Source: Thermotogae bacterium (GTDB lineage: Bacteria > Thermotogota > Thermotogae > B3-G13). From it: DNA of 12,357 bases. The DNA is taken from NCBI GenBank assembly GCA_015486095.1, contig WFSK01000026.1, forward strand, positions 1 to 12,357, given 5' to 3'. The notes beneath the pieces were generated by a model, which ran no database searches, had not been told where the DNA came from, and was given only the letters and a program-made list of their open reading frames with translations. The position numbers and the translations under genes were made by a program. Below are positions 6,580-12,357 of the stretch, one piece after another. Position 1 is the first letter of the stretch. The number at the start of each line of letters is the position of its first letter.

Positions 6580-7868
6580 CAACTCGTATGAGAAGTTCTA
6601 TCGTATAGGTATTTCCCTCCTTTTCGTATCCACAATCGCCCAGGACCTGTGAAGTCTTCTTCACGTATAGAATTCGGATCTCTGTAACCTAAGCCAACTT
6701 CTCTACATGTATCCTCTGAAATTCCTGAAGCAAGGGTTACTTTAAATGGAAATTCTTCTTCGCCAGTCGATGGGTCGTATCTTCCATAACCTCTTACGTT
6801 TACAACATGTGCGGCTATATTCCTGCTGAAATTCGTATGTCTTCTCAGGAATTCCTTTACATATCCCATAGAGTGATATCCTATCCGTCTTATGGCAGCA
6901 TCCATATCTGCCTTCGAATGGAAGCAACGGATGTGTGGGGCGTAGATGATTATCTCACCACCATTCTTCATGACCCCTGGTCTTTGCAACTTATATGAAC
7001 CCTTTCCTGCCGTCCAGACCTCATCGTAACTTCTATCGATGACCTGCACGGCATACTCTAAGGGCTGGTCGATATAAATGACATGTATTTGAGAGCTCGC
7101 TTTCGCTGCTCTTTTGTAGGCATCGATAAATCCATCGAATCCAACGCCTGTGTAAAGCCCTTTGGGAACTACACCTTTGACCTTTTCTTCGAAGACCATG
7201 TTAAAGGAAACTACGGGGGCTTTCATGATTTGGAAGATGTAACGAGAACCTTCGTTTATAACATCCCTTGCAGGATTCTCAATTGTTCCAATTATCTTTG
7301 GGATGCCGATCAGCACCGCTGCCCAATGAAACAGGTCTATCACTTCCGGCCCTGAGACCCCTGGAATGAACACCTTTAATCCCCCGGCGTAACCAGAAGC
7401 CTCATGGGGTAGAGTTCCACTGAGAGCGACGATCAAGTCAAAATCCTGGATGAGTAGTTTATTTATAGTAATGGGAATGGGATCCGACAGCTCCCCATTT
7501 GTTTTTTCGGCTACAAAAGAAGCGGAAATCTCCCCTATGGTCACAAGCCAATTCGGGTCATCATATTCGTGGTTATAGTGTTTCGTAAATTCGACCTGAC
7601 TTGAGATCCCTAACTTGCTACGTATCTCTTCTTCGCTCATCTTCCTATGGGTGCCACTGGCATTCAAGGAATATATTTCCTTCATACCTTTATTCTTGAG
7701 GTCCTGATAGATCAGAGGTACTACCCTATCGGTGAAGTCTATTCTCGTATAATCGGGATGGATCAAAAGGACCCTTTTGATCTCTTTAAAATCCCTTAGA
7801 GTTTCTTCTACGATTTCACTCAGTTGATCATCTGTCAATTCATTTTCGAGTGCTTCTACGAATGGCAT
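6579..7868 (-). CDS. LarA-family nickel-pincer 2-hydroxyacid racemase/epimerase (candidate gluconate/mannonate 2-epimerase)
   Basis: This 429-residue protein has the LarA/DUF2088 fold markers: HPDYTRIDF with D39-T41-R42, NASGTHRKM with H74, LPHEASGYAGGLKVFIPG with H155 and K165, and DLFHW with H181. The spacings H155-K165 (10) and K165-H181 (16) equal those of the H174, K184 and H200 residues of lactate racemase LarA. There the lysine holds the nickel-pincer nucleotide, H200 is a nickel ligand, and H108/H174 are catalytic. The sequence therefore looks like an active cofactor-dependent enzyme; the cofactor genes larB/C/E are not in this window. Family members racemise or epimerise C2 of hydroxyacids, and a gluconate 2-epimerase branch has been described. 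Beside gnd, with mannonate-forming genes nearby, mannonate/gluconate is the likeliest substrate pair. Lactate or malate racemase is the alternative. GAGG precedes ATG 7868; the gene follows gnd by 8 bases. Confidence 0.85.
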   Translation of the reverse strand: MPFVEALENELTDDQLSEIVEETLRDFKEIKRVLLIHPDYTRIDFTDRVVPLIYQDLKNKGMKEIYSLNASGTHRKMSEEEIRSKLGISSQVEFTKHYNHEYDDPNWLVTIGEISASFVAEKTNGELSDPIPITINKLLIQDFDLIVALSGTLPHEASGYAGGLKVFIPGVSGPEVIDLFHWAAVLIGIPKIIGTIENPARDVINEGSRYIFQIMKAPVVSFNMVFEEKVKGVVPKGLYTGVGFDGFIDAYKRAAKASSQIHVIYIDQPLEYAVQVIDRSYDEVWTAGKGSYKLQRPGVMKNGGEIIIYAPHIRCFHSKADMDAAIRRIGYHSMGYVKEFLRRHTNFSRNIAAHVVNVRGYGRYDPSTGEEEFPFKVTLASGISEDTCREVGLGYRDPNSIREEDFTGPGRLWIRKGGKYLYDRTSHTS

Positions 7869-7876
7869 AAACTACC

Positions 7877-9364
7877 TCATCTTATCTCTTTTTCAGGTCG
7901 ACCCGGCAATTGCCATTCCGTATGGAATTCCCTGATCTTTCCATCAACTGTGGTTAATACTCTCGGATCACTCAGACTCCTAAGCTTAAAGTATCCGTGA
8001 GAGCCGAAATAGTCTCTTTGTTCCGCTGATACTTGAGCGGAAATCATTACAGGGGTTGATAGCTGCACGATATAATCGTATGCGCTCCCCATGGCCGGTA
8101 CAGGTACCCCAACACCGTGGGCTATATCGATGAAATGAGCCAGTTTTTCGATATCTCTGTTGACCACTTCAGCAAATCTCTTCGCCGATAGGAGATTGGG
8201 TATCTGGGGATTTTCCTTATAGGCCTTGGTGATCTCGTCGAGGAATTGAGCCCTGATGATGCAACCAGCCCGCCATCCTTGAGCAATGGTCCCGAGATCA
8301 AGGTTAAAGTCATACTCTTTTGATGCTGCCTGAAGTAAAGCCATTCCCTGGGCATAAGCGGAGATCTTGGCAACGTACAATGCATCGTGAGCGATGTCGA
8401 TCACGGTATTCATATCTTCTTCACACTTTCTGGATGGGCTCTTCAACACTTCGGACATCTTCAATCTCAATTCCTTATCCTGTGACATCTCTCTTGAAAA
8501 GACGGCACTCGCGATCGTGGGTACGGGGACCAGGAGTTCCAATGCACTTTGCACTGTCCATGTGCCAGTGCCCTTCATTCTCGTAATATCCGCTATTCTA
8601 TCGACGAGATATTCATCTATCCCCTTGTGCCTCTCTCTTAAGCCATCTGCAGTGATCTCGATGAGGTAAGAACGGAGGACGTCGTCTCTTTCATTCCATC
8701 TCGATAATATGTTTGCTATTTCTTCTGGATTCATATCGAATGCGTTTCTGAAGACCCAAACACATTCTCCGATCAATTGCATATCTGCATATTCGATCCC
8801 ATTGTGGACCATCTTCACGAAGTGTCCGGCACCATGAGGACCGATATATGAGACGCAAGGGATTCCATCTTCTGCCTTTGCAGCAATGTCTTTAAATAAC
8901 TTTTCTACAAGAGCATAGGCTTCTGGTTGACCACCAGGCATCAATGCAGGTCCTTTCAGAGCCCCTTCTTCTCCTCCAGAAACTCCGGTGCCAATGTAGA
9001 AAATGCCCTTTTCAGCGAGTTCTTTATTCCTTCTGATCGTGTCTTTGAAGTATGAATTGCCCCCATCGATGATCAGGTCTCCTTTATTCAACAAGGGTAT
9101 GAGTTTTTCAATGAATATATCCACCGGTTTACCTGCCTTGACCATCAACATTATTCTTCTCGGGGACTTCAATGCGTTAACGAAATCTTCTATGGTATAA
9201 GTTGGCAGTATGTTCTTTCCCTTAGCAGGCCCTTCAACAAAGGCCTTTGTCTTCGACCCTGTTCTGTTGAATACAGCAACAGAGTAACCTTTGCTTTCTA
9301 TATTCAAAGCCAAACTCTTACCCATAACTTCCATACCAATTAATCCAATATCGGCCTTTTTCAT
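7877..9364 (-). CDS. gnd: 6-phosphogluconate dehydrogenase, decarboxylating
   Basis: This full-length 495-residue enzyme oxidises and decarboxylates 6-phosphogluconate to ribulose 5-phosphate in the cytoplasm. The N-terminal Rossmann domain has GLIGMEVMGKSLALN (7-21) and FNRT (32-35), where the arginine contacts the NADP 2'-phosphate. The substrate site shows GVSGGEEG (127-134) and HFVKMVHNGIEYADMQ (181-196), including the catalytic pair K184/E191. The helical C-terminal domain has RAGCIIRAQFLDEI, and the tail has RDYFGSHGYF and EFHTEW. A short extra loop (about 15 residues) in the tail makes it slightly longer than the usual 470-485. GAGGAGG precedes the ATG. It lies 21 bases after the ABC ATPase gene and 8 before the LarA-like gene. 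This implies that the imported or nearby substrate is turned into gluconate 6-phosphate, but no gluconate kinase is present here. Confidence 0.96.
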   Translation of the reverse strand: MKKADIGLIGMEVMGKSLALNIESKGYSVAVFNRTGSKTKAFVEGPAKGKNILPTYTIEDFVNALKSPRRIMLMVKAGKPVDIFIEKLIPLLNKGDLIIDGGNSYFKDTIRRNKELAEKGIFYIGTGVSGGEEGALKGPALMPGGQPEAYALVEKLFKDIAAKAEDGIPCVSYIGPHGAGHFVKMVHNGIEYADMQLIGECVWVFRNAFDMNPEEIANILSRWNERDDVLRSYLIEITADGLRERHKGIDEYLVDRIADITRMKGTGTWTVQSALELLVPVPTIASAVFSREMSQDKELRLKMSEVLKSPSRKCEEDMNTVIDIAHDALYVAKISAYAQGMALLQAASKEYDFNLDLGTIAQGWRAGCIIRAQFLDEITKAYKENPQIPNLLSAKRFAEVVNRDIEKLAHFIDIAHGVGVPVPAMGSAYDYIVQLSTPVMISAQVSAEQRDYFGSHGYFKLRSLSDPRVLTTVDGKIREFHTEWQLPGRPEKEIR

Positions 9365-9385
9365 ACCATCCTCCTCGTAATAAGA

Positions 9386-10135
9386 TTATTTAACAGCTTC
9401 TCTCGAGATTATATCTATAATATCTTCTGGTTTAACAGTATTTTTCTCGAAATCTCCTACTTTCCTGCCATGCTCTAACAGGGTAAATTTGTCTGCTACT
9501 TGATATACATGATAGATGTTGTGAGTTATGAAAATTACAGAAAGCCCTCTTTTCTTAGCTTCCAGAATCAGTTCCAAAACTTTACGAGTCTCTTTAACTG
9601 AAAGGGCAGCAGTTGGCTCATCCAATATCAAAAGCTTTGCCCCAAAGTGTATACCTCTACCTATAGCTATCGCTTGTCTTTCCCCACCCGAGAGGAACGA
9701 AACCGTTTCTTCTGCACTTCTCACAGTAACACCTATATCTGTTAATGCTTCTTTGGATACCCTATCCATTTCTTTTCTATTGAGGAATTTAAATGGGCCA
9801 ATGCTTATAGTGGGCTCTCTCCCAAGGAAAAAATTTCGTGAGATGCTCATCAGGTTTGCTAAGGCGAGATCCTGATAAACGGGCTCTATTCCAGCATCTC
9901 TGGCATCCTTGGGAGAATTAAAACTAACACGCTTTCCTTCGAGATATATCTCCCCACTATCCGGTTTGTATAAACCAACCAGTACCTTTATCAATGTGGA
10001 TTTACCTGCGCCATTATCTCCTAATAGACCCACGATCTCATTTTTGCCTATAGTAAAATCTACCCCTCTTAGGGCTTGAACTTTACCAAAACTCTTTACT
10101 ATGTTTCTCATCTCCACCAAGGGGATATCTTTCAT
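9386..10135 (-). CDS. Sugar ABC transporter ATP-binding protein (CUT2 type, single domain)
   Basis: This 249-residue ATPase powers the importer encoded just upstream. It has Walker A GDNGAGKST (39-47), Q-loop Q88, signature LSGGERQ (148-154), Walker B LLILDEP (168-174) and switch histidine H205. It carries one nucleotide-binding domain, unlike RbsA/XylG proteins, which fuse two and run to about 500 residues, so it must act as a homodimer, as in fructose-type (FrcA-like) and some Thermotoga xylose systems. The GDNGAGKST form of Walker A is typical of this sugar subgroup. ATG 10135 comes one base after the permease stop (TGAT-ATG), with only a weak GGTGG upstream, so translation is probably coupled to the permease. 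It acts at the inner face of the cytoplasmic membrane. Confidence 0.94.
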   Translation of the reverse strand: MKDIPLVEMRNIVKSFGKVQALRGVDFTIGKNEIVGLLGDNGAGKSTLIKVLVGLYKPDSGEIYLEGKRVSFNSPKDARDAGIEPVYQDLALANLMSISRNFFLGREPTISIGPFKFLNRKEMDRVSKEALTDIGVTVRSAEETVSFLSGGERQAIAIGRGIHFGAKLLILDEPTAALSVKETRKVLELILEAKKRGLSVIFITHNIYHVYQVADKFTLLEHGRKVGDFEKNTVKPEDIIDIISREAVK

Positions 10136-10136
10136 A

Positions 10137-11114
10137 TCAACCAGCCACCGCCTTTTTTATCTTCGTATTAATGATAGCTGCGGCGATCAGAATTATCCCA
10201 ATAAAAGCCCTGTACCAATAAGGAGGAGCACCTGCCAGGATCAGGCCATCTCGTACCATACCGATCAAAAACGCTCCTATAAATGCTCCTATTATACTTC
10301 CATAACCCCCGTTTAGGAAAGTTCCACCTATTACGGCAGCTGCTATGGCCTCCAATTCCATTCCTACTCCCAATGTGGGATCGACTATTTTGAATCTACC
10401 TAAACTTGCCATACCTGCAAGCCCTGCCAATACCGCACATACGATAAAATTTATTGATTTCACTCTATCTGCGTTCACCCCCAGAGCCTTAGCAACACCC
10501 GGATTTCCACCAGATGCAAATACCCAGTTTCCGTATTTTGTCCGTGTAAGAATTATCGAAAATACGATCGTTATTACTACAAACCATATCCCTGAAATTC
10601 TAATGTTTGCAAACGTTCTTCCTCCAAATGCGTATATAAACCCCTTGCTGCCTTTATAATATAATGGAAACCCCCCGGTTACTGCCAACAGGATTCCCCG
10701 CCAGAACATCTGCATGCCAAGAGTAGTGATAAACGATGGAATCTTAGCTTTTATGGTTATCATTGCATTGCCAAAACCAATAAGAGCAGCGATAAACATG
10801 GATAACAAAAAGGCAAAGATTATAGGAATTCCCATATCCGATAGAAGTATCAAGAACATAGGAACAACAGCGAATACTGCACCAACGGATAGATCAAACT
10901 CACCTGCGATCATCAGAAATGTTATTCCCACAGTAACTATTCCAAGTTCCGCAGAGATGGTGAAGATGTTTACGAAATTCGAAAGGGTTAGAAATTTTCT
11001 TGAAAATATTGAGAAAAAGATGAATATTGCTAAAAAACCGATTAGTGCTCCGAATTCGCTGTACCTGATATATTTATAAAAACTCCTTCTTTTTGTTGTC
11101 GTATTATTCTTCAT
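10137..11114 (-). CDS. Sugar ABC transporter permease (RbsC/CUT2 family)
   Basis: This 325-residue, strongly hydrophobic protein has about eight to ten membrane segments. Family marks are GEFDLSVGAVFAV (71-83), the NPGVAKALGVN coupling-loop region (204-214) that contacts the ATPase, and ELEAIAAAVIGGTFLNGGYG (253-272). It would form the membrane channel as a homodimer with the single-domain ATPase. The start is unsure: ATG 11114 or GTG 11120, two codons longer. Neither has a good ribosome site, unlike every other complete gene here except the ATPase gene. A stable hairpin lies 15-26 bases upstream. The weak initiation fits the usual need for less permease than binding protein. The sugar transported cannot be told from the permease. 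Confidence 0.93.
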   Translation of the reverse strand: MKNNTTTKRRSFYKYIRYSEFGALIGFLAIFIFFSIFSRKFLTLSNFVNIFTISAELGIVTVGITFLMIAGEFDLSVGAVFAVVPMFLILLSDMGIPIIFAFLLSMFIAALIGFGNAMITIKAKIPSFITTLGMQMFWRGILLAVTGGFPLYYKGSKGFIYAFGGRTFANIRISGIWFVVITIVFSIILTRTKYGNWVFASGGNPGVAKALGVNADRVKSINFIVCAVLAGLAGMASLGRFKIVDPTLGVGMELEAIAAAVIGGTFLNGGYGSIIGAFIGAFLIGMVRDGLILAGAPPYWYRAFIGIILIAAAIINTKIKKAVAG

Positions 11115-11135
11115 TCCCACAATATGAGCATCGAA

Positions 11136-11162
11136 TCAGGGCTTCTCTTAGAGAAGCCCTGA
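11136..11162. repeat. Perfect 12-bp hairpin between binding-protein and permease genes
   Basis: TCAGGGCTTCTC and its exact complement flank a three-base loop. The hairpin starts 7 bases after the binding-protein stop. No run of T follows on either strand, so it is not a standard intrinsic terminator. By analogy with hairpins after malE-type genes, it probably protects the 3' end of a processed binding-protein mRNA, raising its level over the permease. It could also cause partial termination. Confidence 0.85.
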
Positions 11163-11169
11163 AAAGATA

Positions 11170-12138
11170 TCATCTATATCCTGCTTTAACCGTCTTTTCC
11201 ACCACTGCAACGTTGCTCTTATCCACTATGGAAGGACCCGTTAACACCGTTCCATGAGGGATCAATCCATATTTATTGTACAGATATAAGTATACTATTG
11301 GTAAATATCCCTGCAAGTATTGTTGCTGCTCGATCGTAAAGACCAGTTCTCCTTTCTTTATAGCTTCTACCATTCCTGGTGTCAGATCCCAACCACTTAC
11401 CTTCACTTTACCAACTAATCCTTCATCTTCTATCAGCTTTAGAGCAGGTTGAGTACCTAAAGGTCCTAATGTGAAGATCGCATCGGTGTCAGGATACAAT
11501 GTTAGGTAAGCTTTCATTATTCCATACGCCTTTGCGAGATCGGTGGTTACATCTACTTTTTCGACGGGAATGCCTTTTTTGGAAAGGACATCCTTTATAC
11601 CTTTTGCTCTCATCTCAAGGCCAATATGACCCGGTTCATGTATCGCGATCATCGCTCTTTTAGGTGTGAATTCTTTTAGCATTCTCAATCCTGCCATGAC
11701 TCCACCCTGATATTCATCAGCACCTACATAGCACAGATAAGGAATTCGTTGATCTATTGGTCTCATATCGGGCACGTTGATCGCTATAACAGGAATTCCC
11801 ATCTTGATCGCCCTTCTCAATGGTTCATCCAGAGCAGCCGCATTTGTAATGGTTACGGCTATCCCATCGGGTTTTGAGGCTATGGCACTGTCTAACATAT
11901 CGATCAACTTTTTGATGGAGAATTTTTCTGGTCCTAAATATGTGGCTTTTACACCGAATCGCTTTGCTGCATCATTCATCCCTTTCATTACGACTCCCCA
12001 GAATGGATCTCCTGGGCCCCCATGTGAAACGATGTAAAAAGTCAATTGTTTTTCTCCGAAAGCAAGAGAAGATAGAAGTATACCTACGAACAAGACGATT
12101 AACAAGATACCTAAATTACCTTTCAGAACTCTTCTCAT
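11170..12138 (-). CDS. Periplasmic sugar-binding protein of a CUT2 ABC importer
   Basis: This 322-residue substrate-binding protein is of the ribose/xylose-binding (periplasmic-binding-protein type 1) family. The N-terminus is a signal peptide: RR and K at the start, a hydrophobic core (about 9-25) and a probable cut after AFG (28). There is no lipobox cysteine, so it should be soluble in a periplasm rather than a lipoprotein, which suggests a diderm cell. The mature part begins TFYIVSHGGPGDPFWGVV, followed by DGIAVTITN and GIPVIAINVPD, all usual in the ribose-like group. WDLTPG with EQQQYLQGY near the C-terminus probably lines the ligand site. AGGAGGTG lies six bases before the ATG. It is first in unit 1, behind a strong promoter. 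The ligand is unknown: a monosaccharide is the family norm, and a uronic or aldonic acid is suggested by the neighbours. Confidence 0.94.
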   Translation of the reverse strand: MRRVLKGNLGILLIVLFVGILLSSLAFGEKQLTFYIVSHGGPGDPFWGVVMKGMNDAAKRFGVKATYLGPEKFSIKKLIDMLDSAIASKPDGIAVTITNAAALDEPLRRAIKMGIPVIAINVPDMRPIDQRIPYLCYVGADEYQGGVMAGLRMLKEFTPKRAMIAIHEPGHIGLEMRAKGIKDVLSKKGIPVEKVDVTTDLAKAYGIMKAYLTLYPDTDAIFTLGPLGTQPALKLIEDEGLVGKVKVSGWDLTPGMVEAIKKGELVFTIEQQQYLQGYLPIVYLYLYNKYGLIPHGTVLTGPSIVDKSNVAVVEKTVKAGYR

Positions 12139-12222
12139 TCCTTACACCTCCTGAAAGAATTGTAAAAAATCAAGGCAAAATCAATCTTATTTTTCCTACT
12201 TTATCACCTCCTTCCTGAAAGA
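12139..12222 (-). promoter_or_regulatory. Leader with a duplicated ribosome-site segment upstream of the binding-protein gene
   Basis: TCTTTCAGGAGGTG (12145-12158) is the working ribosome site. A close copy, TCTTTCAGGAAGGAGGTG (12205-12222), lies about 60 bases upstream and contains AAGGAGGTGAT (12203-12213), a perfect match to the 16S rRNA 3' end. No convincing reading frame follows the upstream copy. It may be a ribosome standby site, a relic of a duplicated start, or chance. Confidence 0.45.
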
Positions 12223-12268
12223 GAAAGATATTTCAGCTTTCTTTTCCTACTATTATCTTGCCGAATCT

Positions 12269-12288
12269 AAATGAAATGATAATCGTTT
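12269..12288. promoter_or_regulatory. Candidate operator at the transporter promoter
   Basis: On the minus strand this reads AAACG, ten bases, CATTT. The spacing equals the AAACG-N10-CGTTT site at the DeoR promoter, and it also lies just after the -10 box, over the predicted start. An overlapping near-palindrome, 12274-12288, pairs 6 of 7 positions. It is a weaker match than the DeoR site. Confidence 0.4.
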
Positions 12289-12294
12289 GTTTTA

Positions 12295-12323
12295 ATTGTA
12301 TATTAAAAGTAATAAAATGTCAA
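12295..12323 (-). promoter_or_regulatory. Sigma-70/sigma-A type promoter for the ABC transporter-gnd unit
   Basis: TTGACA (12318-12323), a 17-base spacer and TACAAT (12295-12300) match the consensus at 11 of 12 positions. The predicted start is near 12288, giving a leader of about 150 bases. A second TTGACA lies at 12337-12342, but no -10 box sits at a suitable distance from it. Confidence 0.85.
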
Positions 12324-12357
12324 GACCAAGGCTCTATGTCAAACTGTGTTGATGAAA

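Noticed and set aside
9528..11079. Open plus-strand frames of about 100-120 codons opposite the ABC transporter genes (9528-9875, 10345-10659, 10714-11079)
   Set aside because: They lie wholly opposite strongly conserved transporter genes, lack family motifs and have compositions expected of antisense frames.
11136..11162. The hairpin as an intrinsic terminator
   Set aside because: The stem is strong, but no T-run follows in either direction, and the permease downstream clearly belongs to the same system.
12136..12174. Twelve-codon upstream frame from a TTG whose TGA overlaps the binding-protein ATG
   Set aside because: It lacks a well-spaced ribosome site of its own and includes the real ribosome site, so it is probably chance.
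12273..12291. Fur-box-like sequence containing TGATAATC
   Set aside because: Only about 12 of 19 positions fit the classical Fur consensus, and no iron-related gene is present.
12318..12342. Second promoter using TTGACA at 12337-12342
   Set aside because: The hexamer at 17 bases spacing is CATTTT, a poor -10 box.
1..12357. Mobile elements, CRISPR, tRNA or rRNA genes
   Set aside because: No transposase or integrase motifs, spaced direct repeats, cloverleaf structures or rRNA-like sequence were seen; the window is metabolic operons throughout.

Overview
All the protein-coding genes I can support lie on the minus strand, so transcription runs from the right edge to the left. The set encodes a monosaccharide-type (CUT2) ABC importer, a run of sugar-acid and pentose-phosphate enzymes, and a DeoR-family regulator. 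Near-consensus sigma-70/sigma-A promoters, strong GGAGG ribosome sites, GTG starts, frequent AGA/AGG arginine codons, moderate-to-low GC and tight packing suggest a thermophilic bacterium. The tagaturonate epimerase (UxaE) closely resembles, from memory, the Thermotoga protein. Thermotogota is my best guess; Dictyoglomota, Atribacterota or a deep Firmicute cannot be excluded.

Transcription unit 1 (promoter about 12295-12323) holds the importer: substrate-binding protein, permease and single-domain ATPase. It continues with 6-phosphogluconate dehydrogenase, a LarA-family nickel-pincer racemase/epimerase, a PPi-type phosphofructokinase and a large-cap HAD hydrolase of unknown substrate. Spacings are short (1-28 bases), except for a 49-base gap after the binding-protein gene that holds a perfect 12-bp hairpin. 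Unit 2 (promoter 4085-4114) holds the DeoR regulator, a PPC/DUF296 protein, UxaE, an SDR oxidoreductase of the fructuronate reductase/mannonate oxidoreductase type, and a TIM-barrel hydroxypyruvate-isomerase-like protein cut by the left edge. No convincing terminator separates the units, so read-through is possible.

Together the genes suggest a non-standard hexuronate route: tagaturonate to fructuronate (UxaE), fructuronate to mannonate (SDR), mannonate to gluconate by C2 epimerisation (LarA-like protein), then gluconate 6-phosphate to ribulose 5-phosphate (Gnd). This would bypass the usual mannonate dehydratase/KDG branch. No gluconate kinase, uronate isomerase or mannonate dehydratase is visible here, so the route is an inference. 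Both promoters carry a similar dyad, AAACG-N10-C(A/G)TTT, over the predicted transcription start, which would fit control by the local DeoR protein.

I saw no tRNA, rRNA, CRISPR array, insertion sequence or integrase. No gene-free stretch exceeds 300 bases.
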